A DNA stretch of 64,000 bases from Parafrankia discariae (GCF_000373365.1 NZ_KB891209.1:39725-103724), one strand, 5' to 3'; numbered from the stretch's first letter, positions 34,609 through 44,870 are shown. Made by a program: numbers and translations. The notes: generated by a model from the letters alone, not told the origin.

Positions 34609-37008
34609 TCAGGCCCCGCGGCCGAACAGGCGGGGCAGCGTGCCCTCGTGGGCCACCCGCAGCTCGTCCAGCGGTACGGCGAACGCGCCGACGACGTCCA
34701 GGCCGCCGCCGTCGGTCCCGCCGCCGCTGCTGCCGCCGTCGGTCCCGCCGCCGCTGCTGCCGCCGTCGGTCCCGCTGCCGCTGCCGTCGGCCGCGCCGCC
34801 GGTGACGACGCCGATCTGCCGGAACGGCAGGCCCCGGTCCGTACACAGCCGCGCGAAACGATCCCGCGCGGCGGCCGGGACGGCGACGACCGCCCGCCCG
34901 GCGGACTCGCTGAACAGCTCGACGAAGGCGTCGGCCCCGGCGGGCAGCTCGATCCGCGCCCCGTGCCCGCCCCGCAGGCACGACTCGACCAGCGCCTGGG
35001 CGAGCCCGCCCTCGGAGAGGTCGTGCGCGGCGGCGAGCAGCCCTTCGTGGGAGCCCGCGACGAGGATCTCGCCGAGCAGCCTCTCCCGCTCCAGGTCGAC
35101 GGCCGGCGGTGTCCCGCCGAGATGGCCGTGGGTCGCCCAGGCCCACTCCGAGCCGCCGAACTCGTCCCGGGTCTCGCCCAGCAGGAGCAGCGCGTCGCCC
35201 GGGCCGGTGAAACCGATGGGGGTGCGGCGGGCGACGTCGTCGAACAGGCCGAGCACGCCGACGACCGGTGTGGGATGGATCGGGGCCGAGCCGGTCTGGT
35301 TGTAGAAGGACACGTTCCCGCCGGTGACCGGCAGGCCGAGCCGCCGGCAGGCGTCGGCGAGCCCGGCGCAGGCCTGGGCGAACTGCCACATGACCTCCGG
35401 GTCCTCGGGGGAGCCGAAGTTCAGGCAGTTGGTCACCGCGATCGGCTCGGCGCCGGCCGCGGTGACGTTGCGGCACGCCTCGGCCAGGGCGAGCTGCGCC
35501 CCGGCGAACGGGTCCAGCCGGGCGTAGCGGCCGTTGCCGTCGGTGGCGAGCGCGATGCCCAGCCCGGAGGCCGACAGGCGCAGCACGCCGGCGTCCTCGG
35601 GCTGGGCCAGCACCGTGTTGGCCTGCACGTACCGGTCGTACTGCTCGGTCACCCAGGCCCGTGAGCACAGGTTCGGGGAGGCGATCATCCGCAGCAGGGT
35701 GGCCCGCAGCGCGTCGCCGGTACGCGGCCGTTCCAGGGTGGACGGCGCGTCCGCCCGCAGCAGGTCGAGGTCGGCCGGGCGGCGCAGCGGGCGCTCGTAG
35801 ACCGGCCCGTCGTCGGCGAGCGAGCCCGGCGGGACGTCCACGACGACCTCGCCGTGCCAGCGGACGACGAGACGGCCGCTGTCGGTCACCGTGCCGATGT
35901 TGGTGGCGATCACACCCCACCGCTCGGCGAGCGCCAGCACCTCGGGCAGCGCGTCCGGGGTGACGATGGCCAGCATCCGCTCCTGCGACTCGCTGGCCAG
36001 CACCTCGTGCGCCGCCATCGACGCCTCGCGCAGCGGCACGAGGTCGAGGTCGACCGACATGCCGCCGGGCTGGCCGGTGGCGATGCCGGCGGCGGTCGTC
36101 TCGGTGAGCGCGCAGGTCAGGCCGGCCCCGCCGAGGTCCTGGATGCCGGTGACCAGCCCGCGGTCGAACAGCTCCAGGCAGCACTCGATGAGGATCTTCT
36201 CGGTGAACGGGTCGCCGACCTGCACCGACGGACGCCGGGCCGGGCCGCCGCCCTCGTCGAAGGTGGCCGAGGCGAGCACCGAGACGCCGCCGATGCCGTC
36301 CCGGCCGGTCTTCGCGCCGAGCAGCACCACGGCGTTGCCGACCCCGGTGGCGGCGGACGTCTGCACCCGCCCGACCGGCATCACGCCGACGCACAGCGCG
36401 TTGACCAGCGGGTTCCCGCCGTACACCGGGTCGAAGACGACCTCGCCGCCGATGGTGGGAAGGCCCAGGCAGTTGCCGTAGCCGCCGATCCCGGCGACCA
36501 CGCCGGGCAGCACCCGGGCGGTGTCGGGGGCGTCGGCGGCACCGAAGCGCAGCGGGTCGAGGATCCCGATCGGCCGGGCCCCCATGGTCAGGATGTCGCG
36601 GACGATGCCGCCGACGCCGGTCGCCGCGCCCTGGTACGGCTCGACGAAGCTCGGGTGGTTGTGCGACTCGACCTTGAAGGTGACGGCCAGGCCCTCGCCG
36701 ACGTCCACCACGCCGGCGTTCTCACCCATGCCGACCAGGAGCCGGTCGGTGGCCGGCGTATCCCGGAACTGGCGCAGGTGCACCTTGGACGACTTGTACG
36801 AGCAGTGCTCGCTCCACATCACCGAGTACATGGCCAGCTCGGCGTCGGTGGGGACCCGGCCGAGGGTGGCGACGATCCGCGTGTACTCGTCGTCGGTCAG
36901 GCCCAGCTCGCGGTAGGGCTGGCGGTCGACGGCGCCCTCGCCCGGGCCGTCGGCCTGGTCGTCGGGGCTGGTCGTGGGGGCGGAAGGCGTTCCGGTCACG
37001 TCCCCCAT
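34609..37008 (-). CDS. purL: Phosphoribosylformylglycinamidine synthase subunit PurL (small form)
   Basis: 799 residues from ATG 37008. Motifs of the small Pur[41 protein letters not shown] and [25 protein letters not shown]. The enzyme uses ATP and ammonia from PurQ to form FGAM. A Gly/Ser/Asp-rich run of about 30 residues (TDGGSSGGG repeats) lies near residue 750, before the last conserved segment ([13 protein letters not shown]). It is encoded by a 27-bp minisatellite. It converges on the DUF3027 gene. Confidence 0.95.
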   Translation of the reverse strand: MGDVTGTPSAPTTSPDDQADGPGEGAVDRQPYRELGLTDDEYTRIVATLGRVPTDAELAMYSVMWSEHCSYKSSKVHLRQFRDTPATDRLLVGMGENAGVVDVGEGLAVTFKVESHNHPSFVEPYQGAATGVGGIVRDILTMGARPIGILDPLRFGAADAPDTARVLPGVVAGIGGYGNCLGLPTIGGEVVFDPVYGGNPLVNALCVGVMPVGRVQTSAATGVGNAVVLLGAKTGRDGIGGVSVLASATFDEGGGPARRPSVQVGDPFTEKILIECCLELFDRGLVTGIQDLGGAGLTCALTETTAAGIATGQPGGMSVDLDLVPLREASMAAHEVLASESQERMLAIVTPDALPEVLALAERWGVIATNIGTVTDSGRLVVRWHGEVVVDVPPGSLADDGPVYERPLRRPADLDLLRADAPSTLERPRTGDALRATLLRMIASPNLCSRAWVTEQYDRYVQANTVLAQPEDAGVLRLSASGLGIALATDGNGRYARLDPFAGAQLALAEACRNVTAAGAEPIAVTNCLNFGSPEDPEVMWQFAQACAGLADACRRLGLPVTGGNVSFYNQTGSAPIHPTPVVGVLGLFDDVARRTPIGFTGPGDALLLLGETRDEFGGSEWAWATHGHLGGTPPAVDLERERLLGEILVAGSHEGLLAAAHDLSEGGLAQALVESCLRGGHGARIELPAGADAFVELFSESAGRAVVAVPAAARDRFARLCTDRGLPFRQIGVVTGGAADGSGSGTDGGSSGGGTDGGSSGGGTDGGGLDVVGAFAVPLDELRVAHEGTLPRLFGRGA
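34702..34791 (-). repeat. 27-bp in-frame minisatellite in purL
   Basis: The element GTCGGTCCCG recurs at 34711, 34738 and 34765, an exact 27-bp period (9 codons), giving tandem TDGGSSGGG. Two full units and a partial one are present. Confidence 0.85.
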
Positions 37009-37091
37009 CCTGGCGGATGCGCGCCGGTCGGGTGGCGGCGACGCCGCGGGCGTCACCCGCGGCCCACCAGTGGGCCCACCGCGGGGGGCGG

Positions 37092-38072
37092 TCAGGCGTC
37101 CAGCAGGCCCTTCTCGGCGAGGAAGTCGTGCGCGACCTCCTCGGACTTCTCCCGCTCCGCGTCCACCTTCTTGTTCAGCTCGGCCAGGTCCGCCGTGGTG
37201 AGGACCGGTGCCAGCGCGTTCAGGGCCGCGGTGATCTCCGGGGTGAGCGAGTCGGTGTTCACGATCGGCACCAGGTTGTCGGCGTTCTGAAGCTTCTTGT
37301 CGTCGGTCAGCACGACCAGGTTGTAGTCGCTGACGGTGGCGTCGGTGGTGAGCACCAGGCCGAGCTGCGCGGTGCCGTCCCGCACCGCCGCCTTGGTCTG
37401 GGCGGTCGCCACACCGGTCTCGACGATCTCGGAGACCTTGATCCCGTAGGTCTTCTCCAGGCCGGGCCGGCAGAACGGGCGGGTCGCGCACTCGGCGCCC
37501 GCGGCGAGCTTCACCGTCAGGCCACTGGCACCCAGATCGGACAGGGTAGTCAGCTGGTGCTCCGTGGCGAAGGACCTGCTCACCGCGAAGGCGTTCTGGT
37601 CGACCGCGTCGGCCGGCTCCAGCACGCTCAGGCCCGACCCCTGCGCGAGCCGGCGCAGCTCGGCCAGCGACGCGTCCAGGTCCGACGACGAGACCGAGGT
37701 GGCTCCGGAGCCGTTGACCTGGGAGTTCAGCAGGTCGGCGTAGGTCGCCACGTACTGCGGCATGGCGTCGATCTGCCCGCTCTCAAGGGAGGACTGGGCG
37801 ATCTCGGTGCTCTGCACCGAGGTCCGCTCGACGTCGTAGCCGGCGTTGGTCAGCAGCTCCCCGTACATGTCGGCGAGGATCTTGCTCTCGGTGAAGCCGG
37901 CGTCGGCGACGGTGAGTGAGCCGAGGCTGGCGGCACCGGAGTCGTCGCCGCAGGCCGCGGCGGTCAGCGTGAGGGCGAGCACGGCCGCCACCGCGGCACC
38001 CACCCGGCGCAGACGGCCGGCCCGGTTCGCTGCCGCCACCGACGTTGGTTCGATCACGTCCGCCGACCCCAT
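37092..38072 (-). CDS. Osmoprotectant-type ABC transporter substrate-binding lipoprotein
   Basis: 326 residues. The signal ends in a lipobox (LTAAAC, Cys41). The OpuAC/ProX-like fold shows in [34 protein letters not shown] and [14 protein letters not shown]. It captures a quaternary amine such as glycine betaine, choline or carnitine outside the cell, though the ligand is not fixed by sequence. It follows two permease genes on the same strand. Confidence 0.88.
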   Translation of the reverse strand: MGSADVIEPTSVAAANRAGRLRRVGAAVAAVLALTLTAAACGDDSGAASLGSLTVADAGFTESKILADMYGELLTNAGYDVERTSVQSTEIAQSSLESGQIDAMPQYVATYADLLNSQVNGSGATSVSSSDLDASLAELRRLAQGSGLSVLEPADAVDQNAFAVSRSFATEHQLTTLSDLGASGLTVKLAAGAECATRPFCRPGLEKTYGIKVSEIVETGVATAQTKAAVRDGTAQLGLVLTTDATVSDYNLVVLTDDKKLQNADNLVPIVNTDSLTPEITAALNALAPVLTTADLAELNKKVDAEREKSEEVAHDFLAEKGLLDA

Positions 38073-38188
38073 ATCCCTCGTCCCGTCACCGTCGTACGCC
38101 CCGCGTCACCCTGCCGTGCGACCAGTTGCCCGTGCAACCCGGACCGGCCGTTGTCACCAGGCCGACCGCGATCCGGAGAACGCCGCCG

Positions 38189-38875
38189 TCAGGTTCCCAC
38201 CGGGCTCCGCCCGGTGGGCCCGCCGCGGGGGGCCAGGAGCCGCTGCGCGCCCAGCAGGACGCCGTCCACGGCCAGCGCGAGCGCGGCGACCAGCACCGCG
38301 CCGCCGACGATCTGGGGATCGTCGTGCCGGGCCAGGCCGTCCACCACGAACCGGCCCAGGCCGCCGCCGCCGATCAGCGCGGCGATGGTCGCCGTTCCGA
38401 CGACCTGCACCGCCGCCAGCCGCAGCCCGATTATGATCATCGGTGCGGCCAGCGGGAGCTCGACCCCGCGCAGGATCTGCCAGCCGGACATGCCCATCCC
38501 CCGGGCGGCCTCGCGCGCGTCACCGTCGATCTCCCGGACGCCCACATAGCTGTTCGTGACCAGCGGGGCGAGGGCGAAGAGGGTGAGCGCCGCGATCGTC
38601 GTCGTGTCGCCGATGCCGAATGGTCCGATCGCCAGCAGCACGAGCACGGCGAAGGTGGGCACCGCGCGTCCGACGTTCGAGATGTTGATCGCCAGGGTGC
38701 CGCCGCGGCCGGCGTGCCCCAGGGCTGTTCCGAGTGGCAGCGCGAGGGCGGCGGCGATCCCGACGGACGCGCCGCTGAGCACGAGGTGCTCGCCGAGCCG
38801 GGCGGGGATCCCCTCGTGGCCGGACCAGTTGCGGCCGTCCGCCAGCCACGACGCGGTCTCGATGAGCATGCTCAT
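38189..38875 (-). CDS. ABC transporter permease (ProW/OpuCB-like)
   Basis: 228 residues with about six membrane helices. The binding-protein-dependent transport permease signature is in EAARGMGMSGWQILRGVELPLAAPMIIIG. It starts at ATG 38875, 7 bp after the other permease's stop, so the two form the heterodimeric membrane channel of the importer. Confidence 0.9.
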   Translation of the reverse strand: MSMLIETASWLADGRNWSGHEGIPARLGEHLVLSGASVGIAAALALPLGTALGHAGRGGTLAINISNVGRAVPTFAVLVLLAIGPFGIGDTTTIAALTLFALAPLVTNSYVGVREIDGDAREAARGMGMSGWQILRGVELPLAAPMIIIGLRLAAVQVVGTATIAALIGGGGLGRFVVDGLARHDDPQIVGGAVLVAALALAVDGVLLGAQRLLAPRGGPTGRSPVGT

Positions 38876-38882
38876 GTCGGGC

Positions 38883-39632
38883 TCACCCGCCGGGCGCGCC
38901 CGGCGGGCCGGGTGTCCGGCGGGCGCCGGGTGATCCGCGCGTGCCGTGCCGCCACGGGGTCAGCAGCCACTGCGCCGCCACGAAAAGGAGGTCCGCGGTG
39001 ACGGCCAGGAGCACGCAGAGCACGGACGCGGTCAGCACCTCGGCCTTGAACGTGCTGCCCAGCCCGTCGTAGATGAGGTCGCCGAGCCCGCCGTGCCCGA
39101 TCGTCGCCCCGACCGTCGTGAGGGCGATCGTCGACACCGTGGCGACCCGCAGCGCGGCCATGACGGACGGCAGCGCGAGCGGCAGTTCCACGGTGACCAG
39201 CAGCCGGGTCGGCCCGTACCCCATCCCGACCGCCGCCGCCCGCACCTCGGGCGGGACGGAGCCCAGCCCGGTGTGGAACCCGCGGAAGAGGATCACCAGG
39301 GTGTAGGCGATCAGCCCGATCAGCACGCTTGTCCGTGACAGGCCGGTGAACGGCAGCAGGATGGCGAAGAACGCCAGCGACGGCACCGTGTACAGCGCGC
39401 TGGTGGCGCCGCTGATCCAGGCGGCCAGCACCGGCCGGCGGCGGGCGGCCAGCACGAGCGGGACGGCGATCAGCGTGCCGTAGCCGACCGCGCTCACGGT
39501 GAGGCTGACATGCTCGCGCAACGCGGCCATGATCTCGTCCGAGCGGGAGGACACATAATCGCCACAGATCCAAGCGTTGCGTTCCAGGCAGCCGTCCGCG
39601 AGGAGTGCCACCACTGCACGGTAGCCGTCCAC
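38883..39632 (-). CDS. ABC transporter permease (ProW/OpuCD-like)
   Basis: 249 residues from GTG 39632. A short N-terminal segment (NAWICGDYVSSRSDEIM) characteristic of these permeases precedes about six helices, with the EAA-type loop EVRAAAVGMGYGPTRLLVTVELPLALP. It leads the minus-strand unit. The frame is open upstream into the divergent ATPase region, but family comparison places the start here. The divergent spacer to the ATPase start is only 90 bp. Confidence 0.88.
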   Translation of the reverse strand: MDGYRAVVALLADGCLERNAWICGDYVSSRSDEIMAALREHVSLTVSAVGYGTLIAVPLVLAARRRPVLAAWISGATSALYTVPSLAFFAILLPFTGLSRTSVLIGLIAYTLVILFRGFHTGLGSVPPEVRAAAVGMGYGPTRLLVTVELPLALPSVMAALRVATVSTIALTTVGATIGHGGLGDLIYDGLGSTFKAEVLTASVLCVLLAVTADLLFVAAQWLLTPWRHGTRGSPGARRTPGPPGAPGG

Positions 39633-39722
39633 CGGTAGAAAACCCGGGGGAGCGGGATGAGGCGCGGCGGTGGCGCTGTTCGCCCCGGTGACACGGTGGG
39701 GGCCGGGGGGACGGGAGCGCGC

Positions 39723-40724
39723 GTGGAGACGACGACCCGACCGATGATCACCTTGGACGGGGTCGGCAAGCGCTACCCGGACGGCACGGTCGCCGTCGCG
39801 GACCTGTCCTTCGCGGTCGCCACCGGCGAGCTGATGTGCCTGGTCGGCCCGTCCGGCTGCGGCAAGACGACGATCATCCGGATGATCAATCGCCTGGTGG
39901 AGCCGACCTCCGGGCGGATCACCGTCGACGGCGCGGACGTCGCCCGGTCGGACCCGGTGCGACTGCGCCGCCGGATCGGCTACGTGATCCAGCAGGTCGG
40001 GCTGTTCCCGCACCAGACCGTCTTCGCCAATGTGGCGACGGTGCCCCGGTTGCTGGGCTGGAGCCGGGGCCGGACCCGGGAACGGGTCGGGATGCTGCTG
40101 GAGCTGGTCGGGCTCGACCCCGGCACGGTCTCGGCGCGGTACCCGCGGGAGCTGTCCGGCGGTCAGCAGCAGCGGGTCGGGGTGGCCCGGGCGCTCGCGG
40201 CCGACCCGCCCGTCCTGCTCATGGACGAGCCGTTCTCCGCGGTCGACCCGATCGCCCGCGACCGGTTGCAGGTCGAGTTCCTGCGCCTGCAGCGGGAGAT
40301 CCGCAAGACGGTCGTGTTCGTCACCCATGACCTGGCCGAGGCGGTCCGCCTGGGTGACCGGGTCGCGGTACTCGGCCAGGGCGGCCGGCTGGCGCAGCTG
40401 GACACTCCGGCCCGGGTGCTCGGCGCCCCGGCCAGTTCGTTCGTCGCCGACTTCACCGGCGCCGACCGCATGCTGCTGCGCCTGTCCGTCACCCCGCTGC
40501 GCCGCGTTGACCTGGCGGATGTCGACGCGCCGGCTCGTGCCGGTGCCTGCGCGGGGGTGGAGGTCGGTGCCTCGTTGCGGGAGGCGCTCGCGGTGATGCT
40601 CGCCACGGGGGACGGCCGGGTCGAGGTGCGGGAACGCGGCACGCCGGTCGGCGTGCTCACCCTGGCCACTCTGCACGCCGCGCTGCGGCGCTCGCTGGCC
40701 ACCGACGACCCGGGCGGCGGATGA
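39723..40724 (+). CDS. Osmoprotectant ABC transporter ATP-binding protein
   Basis: 333 residues from GTG 39723, preceded by GGGAG at 39712-39716. Walker A is GPSGCGKTTIIRMINRL, the signature motif is LSGGQQQRVGVARAL, Walker B is VLLMDEPFSAVD and the switch is FVTHDLAEA. A C-terminal CBS-like remnant of about 70 residues ends in DGRVEVRERGTPVGVLT. It drives the importer whose other parts are on the minus strand. This gene is divergent instead of leading the operon, which is unusual. Confidence 0.92.
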   Translation: METTTRPMITLDGVGKRYPDGTVAVADLSFAVATGELMCLVGPSGCGKTTIIRMINRLVEPTSGRITVDGADVARSDPVRLRRRIGYVIQQVGLFPHQTVFANVATVPRLLGWSRGRTRERVGMLLELVGLDPGTVSARYPRELSGGQQQRVGVARALAADPPVLLMDEPFSAVDPIARDRLQVEFLRLQREIRKTVVFVTHDLAEAVRLGDRVAVLGQGGRLAQLDTPARVLGAPASSFVADFTGADRMLLRLSVTPLRRVDLADVDAPARAGACAGVEVGASLREALAVMLATGDGRVEVRERGTPVGVLTLATLHAALRRSLATDDPGGG

Positions 40725-40778
40725 CCCACGCCCGCGCCGGCCGTCTCCGCCGGGGGTCGGGCCCGCCGCGCCCGCGGG

Positions 40779-41492
40779 CTAGGCGGCGGGGTGCAGCAGC
40801 GCGCCGAGCACCGAGGTGAACATCCGCAGGCCGTCCGTACCCGGTCCGGTGAGCTCCTCGACGGCGTGCTCCGGATGTGGCATCAGGCCGACGACCCGCC
40901 GGTTCTCACTGCACACACCGGCGATGTCGTCCACCGAGCCGTTCGGGTTGCCGCCCGCGTAGCGGACGACCACCCGGTCCTGCGCGACCAGCTGGGCCAG
41001 GGTCGCGGCGTCGGCGACATAGCGGCCCTCGCCGTGCTTGACCGGGACGACGATCTCCTCGCCGGGGGAGTAGGCACCGGTCCAGGCGGTGCCGGTGGTC
41101 TCGACCCGCAGCCGCTGGTCACGGCACACGAAGTGCAGCCCCGCGTTGCGGGTCAGCGCGCCCGGCAGCAGCCCCGCCTCGCACAGCACCTGGAACCCGT
41201 TGCAGATCCCCAGGACGGGCAGGCCCGCGGCGGCCGCCTCGACGACGGCGCCGACGACCGGTGAGAAGCGGGCGATCGCCCCGGCCCGCAGGTAGTCGCC
41301 GTAGGAGAAACCGCCGGGGAGGACGACCGCGTCCACCCCGGGCAGCTTGTCGTCGCCGTGCCAGAGCGGCACCGGCTCGGCGCCGGCGAGGCGCACGGCC
41401 GCCGCGGCGTCCCGGTCGTCCAACGACCCGGGGAAGGTCACCACACCGACCCGCGGGGCGCGTGCCGCGCCGCCGGCAGCTGCCTGCACCAT
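40779..41492 (-). CDS. purQ: Phosphoribosylformylglycinamidine synthase subunit PurQ
   Basis: 237 residues from ATG 41492. Class I amidotransferase motifs: [33 protein letters not shown], catalytic Cys in [11 protein letters not shown], and the His-Glu pair in [13 protein letters not shown]. It makes ammonia for PurL. The frame extends upstream through imperfect 15-bp repeats (41500-41555), but family length places the start here. Confidence 0.94.
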   Translation of the reverse strand: MVQAAAGGAARAPRVGVVTFPGSLDDRDAAAAVRLAGAEPVPLWHGDDKLPGVDAVVLPGGFSYGDYLRAGAIARFSPVVGAVVEAAAAGLPVLGICNGFQVLCEAGLLPGALTRNAGLHFVCRDQRLRVETTGTAWTGAYSPGEEIVVPVKHGEGRYVADAATLAQLVAQDRVVVRYAGGNPNGSVDDIAGVCSENRRVVGLMPHPEHAVEELTGPGTDGLRMFTSVLGALLHPAA

Positions 41493-41578
41493 CTGCCCAC
41501 CACCGTCTCTCGACCCGCCGTCCCGCGACCGGCCGTCCCGCGACCCGCCTCCTCTCAACGTACCGGCAGGGTGTTCCC

Positions 41579-42298
41579 TCAGGCGCCGTCCGGTGCGGGG
41601 TCGCGGCGCTGGCCCGACCAGGGCCCACGGCTCGACCGCACCCGGCCGAGCTTGGCGCCGGGGGCGCTCTCGTCCCAGGTGAGCAGTTTCTCGAGATGGA
41701 CCCGGGTGCCCGGGTGTGGTCCGTCTACGGTGTGGAACTGGACGTGGTCCATGAGCGCGCGCATCAGGAAGATGCCACGGCCCTGTTCCGGAACGGCGTC
41801 GGTGGGTACCTGTTCGAGCCACTGCTGGTCGGAATACGGCTGGTCGGGATTCGGCTGACCCTGCCCCGGCCGCTCGTGATTGGCGCGGGCTGCCCAGGGG
41901 TCGGAGCGTGAAACCACCCCGTTCGGATTCGCTCCGTCCTGATTCGTCTCGACCGGACTGATCTCGTTCGGGCCGGCGCCGTTGTGAAACGCGACGTCGA
42001 CGTCCGCGCGGACCGGGATTCCGCCGTCGTCGAAGGCGGCGAGAGCGTCGAAGCCCCCACCGTGGTCTACGACCTCGATCGCCGCCACCTGGTTGTCCAC
42101 GCCGACCGAAACCTCGTACTCGTCGTCCGCCATGGCATGGAGGAGCACGTTCGCGCACGCTTCGGTCAACGCCAGCTCAACGTCGTCGATGCATTCCTGT
42201 GAAACACCGAGAACCTTCAGCGCCTGTGTGCAAATACGACGGACGATCGGAATGGAGATCTCATCACGGGGTAGCGACAGGCTGAGTTTGATCTCCAT
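41579..42298 (-). CDS. Anti-sigma factor-like HATPase (RsbW family) with internal insertion
   Basis: 239 residues from ATG 42298 ([13 protein letters not shown]). GHKL ATPase motifs: N box [13 protein letters not shown] (44-56), G1 box VDHGGGFD (77-84), then a Gln/Asn/Pro-rich segment of about 85 residues, and G2 box [14 protein letters not shown] (171-184). The insertion separates boxes that are usually ~35 residues apart. Such proteins bind and inhibit sigma factors or act as kinases of STAS antagonists. No sigma factor or antagonist is adjacent. Starts at 42328 and 42403 are possible. Confidence 0.85.
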   Translation of the reverse strand: MEIKLSLSLPRDEISIPIVRRICTQALKVLGVSQECIDDVELALTEACANVLLHAMADDEYEVSVGVDNQVAAIEVVDHGGGFDALAAFDDGGIPVRADVDVAFHNGAGPNEISPVETNQDGANPNGVVSRSDPWAARANHERPGQGQPNPDQPYSDQQWLEQVPTDAVPEQGRGIFLMRALMDHVQFHTVDGPHPGTRVHLEKLLTWDESAPGAKLGRVRSSRGPWSGQRRDPAPDGA

Positions 42299-42419
42299 GT
42301 CGCTCGGTGTACCCCGCCCACCGGACATCAATCGGAGGTATTCCGCCGGCGCGGCCCGACCGGGTGTTCGCGGGGTTGGTGGCCCGGGGCGTTCGGGGAT
42401 CACCGGACCGCCTCGTCGA

Positions 42420-43379
42420 TCATCCGACGGCCGCCGCGATCGCCCGGGCGAGCTCGGTACCGGACCGCCAGGCGGACTCGATCTTGGGCTCGCCCCAGCC
42501 GTCGCCCGCCAGCCCCACCCGCTCCGGGCCGAGGAAGTAGGTCCGCTCCCGCGGTTGCTCGGGGCGGGCGAACGTCCAGCGCTGGACGTATGTCCAGCGC
42601 GGTTCGGCGGGGATGTCGAGGAGCCGGCGGACCGCCGCGGTGAGGTCGCCGGCGGCCGCCGGCGGGTCGGTCAGTCGGCCCGCGGTGAACTCCGCGGTGG
42701 AGTGCGCCACCAGAACGGGCGCGTTGTCGCCGCGTCGGCGGCCGTCGTCGGCGATCCAGGCGATGGTCGGGTCGCCGTGGACGAAGGCGCCGTCCAGTGG
42801 GGGCCACCCTCGGGCCTCCCAGCCGGCGAGCAGGGCGAGCACCGGGGACCACCGCCGGCCGACAAGCTCCGCGCGCTCCGCGCCGAGATCCGGATCGAGA
42901 TGGCGCAGGGCCTGCGGGTCGGGCATCGCCAGGACGACGGCGTCCACCGGCTCGTCGTCCACCACCGGCCCCGGACGCACCATGCGGATCGGGGACGACT
43001 GCGAGACCTGCAGGCCGCCGCGGGTGGCGAGGTCGACGACCAGCGAGCGGATGCCGTGCGGGGCGGCGTACCGCAGCGGGCCCGGCACCGGTTCGGACAG
43101 CGTCGCGGACGGGCCGTCGATCACCGGGAATCGGCGCGTCCAGGGGCGGACGAGGCCGCGGGTGAGCCAGTCGTCGACGACCTCGAGGAACTCGGGGCCG
43201 CGGGCCGTGAAGTACGACGCGCCGGCGTCGACGATCCGCCCGTCGAGCCAGCGCGAGGCCATCCGGCCGCCGATCACCCGGCCGCGGTCGCGCACCTCGA
43301 CCTCGATGCCCCGTGCCGCCAGCTCGCGCGCGCAGGCGACACCGGTGATCCCGCCGCCTGCCACGATGACCTTCGCCAC
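42420..43379 (-). CDS. Renalase-like FAD-dependent oxidoreductase
   Basis: 319 residues. Rossmann dinucleotide motif VIVAGGGITGVACARELAARG at the N-terminus, then IGGRMASRWLDGRIVDAGASYFTARG, typical of the renalase/amine-oxidoreductase-like flavoproteins, and a C-terminal FAD contact GLAGDGWGEPKIESAWRSG. It oxidises an unknown substrate, possibly a reduced nicotinamide isomer as renalase does. GTG 43379 start. Confidence 0.86.
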   Translation of the reverse strand: MAKVIVAGGGITGVACARELAARGIEVEVRDRGRVIGGRMASRWLDGRIVDAGASYFTARGPEFLEVVDDWLTRGLVRPWTRRFPVIDGPSATLSEPVPGPLRYAAPHGIRSLVVDLATRGGLQVSQSSPIRMVRPGPVVDDEPVDAVVLAMPDPQALRHLDPDLGAERAELVGRRWSPVLALLAGWEARGWPPLDGAFVHGDPTIAWIADDGRRRGDNAPVLVAHSTAEFTAGRLTDPPAAAGDLTAAVRRLLDIPAEPRWTYVQRWTFARPEQPRERTYFLGPERVGLAGDGWGEPKIESAWRSGTELARAIAAAVG

Positions 43380-43735
43380 CCGTCAACCGCCCTGTGTGGT
43401 CCGCCTGTGTGCCTCATGTGGACGCTGGTCGTTCCGGTCCGGCGATCCTCGTTGGAGGACCCGTTCCTCCATCGTGCCCGCACCGGGTCGGCCCACGACC
43501 ATCCGACCGCCTCACGCATGCTGATTGAAGGGAAAACTCCCAGGCGGGAGAGGGACAACTCGGAGAGGCGCGGGTTGAACCCCCCGACCCGCGGTGGGTG
43601 CTCAGCGCACCGGCGGCGCATGTCGAACGTGACACCGGCCGCGCATGCCCTAGCCTTACCGCACGAATCCCCGTCGGCGATGCCCGCCGCCAGTACCACC
43701 GGCGTACGCGGCACCACCGTGTACGCGGCACCACC
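43380..43735. other. Gene-free divergent spacer with a 17-bp tandem duplication
   Basis: No credible gene. A 17-bp unit beginning GCGGCACCACCGTGTAC occurs twice in tandem at 43708-43724 and 43725-43741, running into the proposed start of the DUF5926 gene. The unit is not a multiple of three, so expansion would shift any frame crossing it. Confidence 0.55.
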
Positions 43736-44863
43736 GTGTACGCACCGACATCGTCATCGACCTGCCCCGCACGGCGCCCGGCGCCGCGGGCCCGACCCCG
43801 GAGGCTCGCGATCGCCCGCCGAACGACACCCAGCCGTCCCGGATCCGCCACCGCCAAGGCGGCCACCGCCAAGGCCACCGCCACCGCGCTCGCCGACGTG
43901 CCGGCGGTCGGCCCCCGCCAGCCCTGCCCGTGCGGCTCCGGCCGCCGGTACAAGGCCTGCCACGGCGAGCGCCGCCGGGCGGCACCGGTACTGCGCCCGT
44001 TCGCGGGCCGCGCGGACGAGCCGGACCTGGTCGCGCTGCGCGAGTTCGTCCCCAGCGCGACCGCGCCGCTGACGCTGTCGGCGGAGCACCTGGCCGCTCA
44101 TCCCGACCACGCGAACCGGCGGATCATCCTGGGCACGCTGCTGCCGCAGGCCGCGCCCGCCGTGGTCCGCGACGACGGCGAGATCCTGCTGGCGATGCAG
44201 ACCCTCGTCGGCGGTCTCGACGCCGCGGCGGACGTCGCCGGCTCGCTGATCGCCGCCCTGGAGGCGAAGCCCGGCACGGTGGTGGACGGCGGACCGGTGT
44301 CCGCGCCGCAGGCCGTGGAGCGGCTGCCCGGCGGCCTGGCGGACCTGCCCCGTCTCAGTGACCTGCTGGACCCGGCGCCGCTCGAGATCACCGTGCATCC
44401 CGGATTCGCCTGGTGGGTGCCCTCGTCGGAGGACGCCGAGCCGAGTCCCGAGGTCGTGGCGACCCTGGACCGGGCGAACGCGACGGTCGTGCCGACGTCC
44501 CGGTTGACCTCCGTCCCGGCCGCCTACTGGTGCAACCCCGGCGAACGGCTGCACCTGCGCTGGGTGCTGCCGCTCGACGCCGACCGCACGGAGGAGTCCG
44601 TCCTCGACGCCCTCGCCCGCCTCGCCGCCGCGGGCAACCTCACCGTCGGTGACGGCTCGCGGTTCGTCGGATCGTTCCGCGCCGACGGCCTGGTGGTCCC
44701 GGTGTGGGATCTCGCGCCGGGCGCCGACGCCGACTCCTGCGAGAAGCCCGCTGCCCAGCTGTGGGCGGCGCTGCGCGAGACCCTCGACGACCAGCGGGAA
44801 CTGACCGCGCCGGAGCGGCGGGTCCGCGCCGGCGTGGTCGGGCGCACGCTCACCCTCCGATAG
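43736..44863 (+). CDS. SEC-C motif/DUF5926 family protein
   Basis: 375 residues if GTG 43736 is used; another in-frame candidate is GTG 43898. After an Ala/Arg/Thr-rich leader, the SEC-C zinc motif is PCPCGSGRRYKACHG, followed by the DUF5926 body (REFVPSATAPLTLSAEHLAAHPD, PAAYWCNPGERLHLRWVLPLD). SEC-C motifs bind zinc and often contact proteins or nucleic acids. Role unknown. The stop is 7 bp before the next gene, so the two are likely co-transcribed. Confidence 0.82.
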   Translation: MYAPTSSSTCPARRPAPRARPRRLAIARRTTPSRPGSATAKAATAKATATALADVPAVGPRQPCPCGSGRRYKACHGERRRAAPVLRPFAGRADEPDLVALREFVPSATAPLTLSAEHLAAHPDHANRRIILGTLLPQAAPAVVRDDGEILLAMQTLVGGLDAAADVAGSLIAALEAKPGTVVDGGPVSAPQAVERLPGGLADLPRLSDLLDPAPLEITVHPGFAWWVPSSEDAEPSPEVVATLDRANATVVPTSRLTSVPAAYWCNPGERLHLRWVLPLDADRTEESVLDALARLAAAGNLTVGDGSRFVGSFRADGLVVPVWDLAPGADADSCEKPAAQLWAALRETLDDQRELTAPERRVRAGVVGRTLTLR

Positions 44864-44870
44864 GACGGCC

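Noticed and set aside
34609..37491. Longer purL frame extending past 37008
   Set aside because: The extension runs antisense to the binding-protein gene's coding strand neighbour region and has no PurL similarity; ATG 37008 fits family length.
38883..40676. 597-codon minus-strand frame extending the permease through the ATPase gene
   Set aside because: Beyond GTG 39632 it is antisense to clear ABC ATPase motifs.
43708..43741. Short tandem repeats considered as a CRISPR array
   Set aside because: Units are adjacent with no spacers and only two copies. No cas gene is present. The same applies to repeats at 21223, 34702 and 63331.
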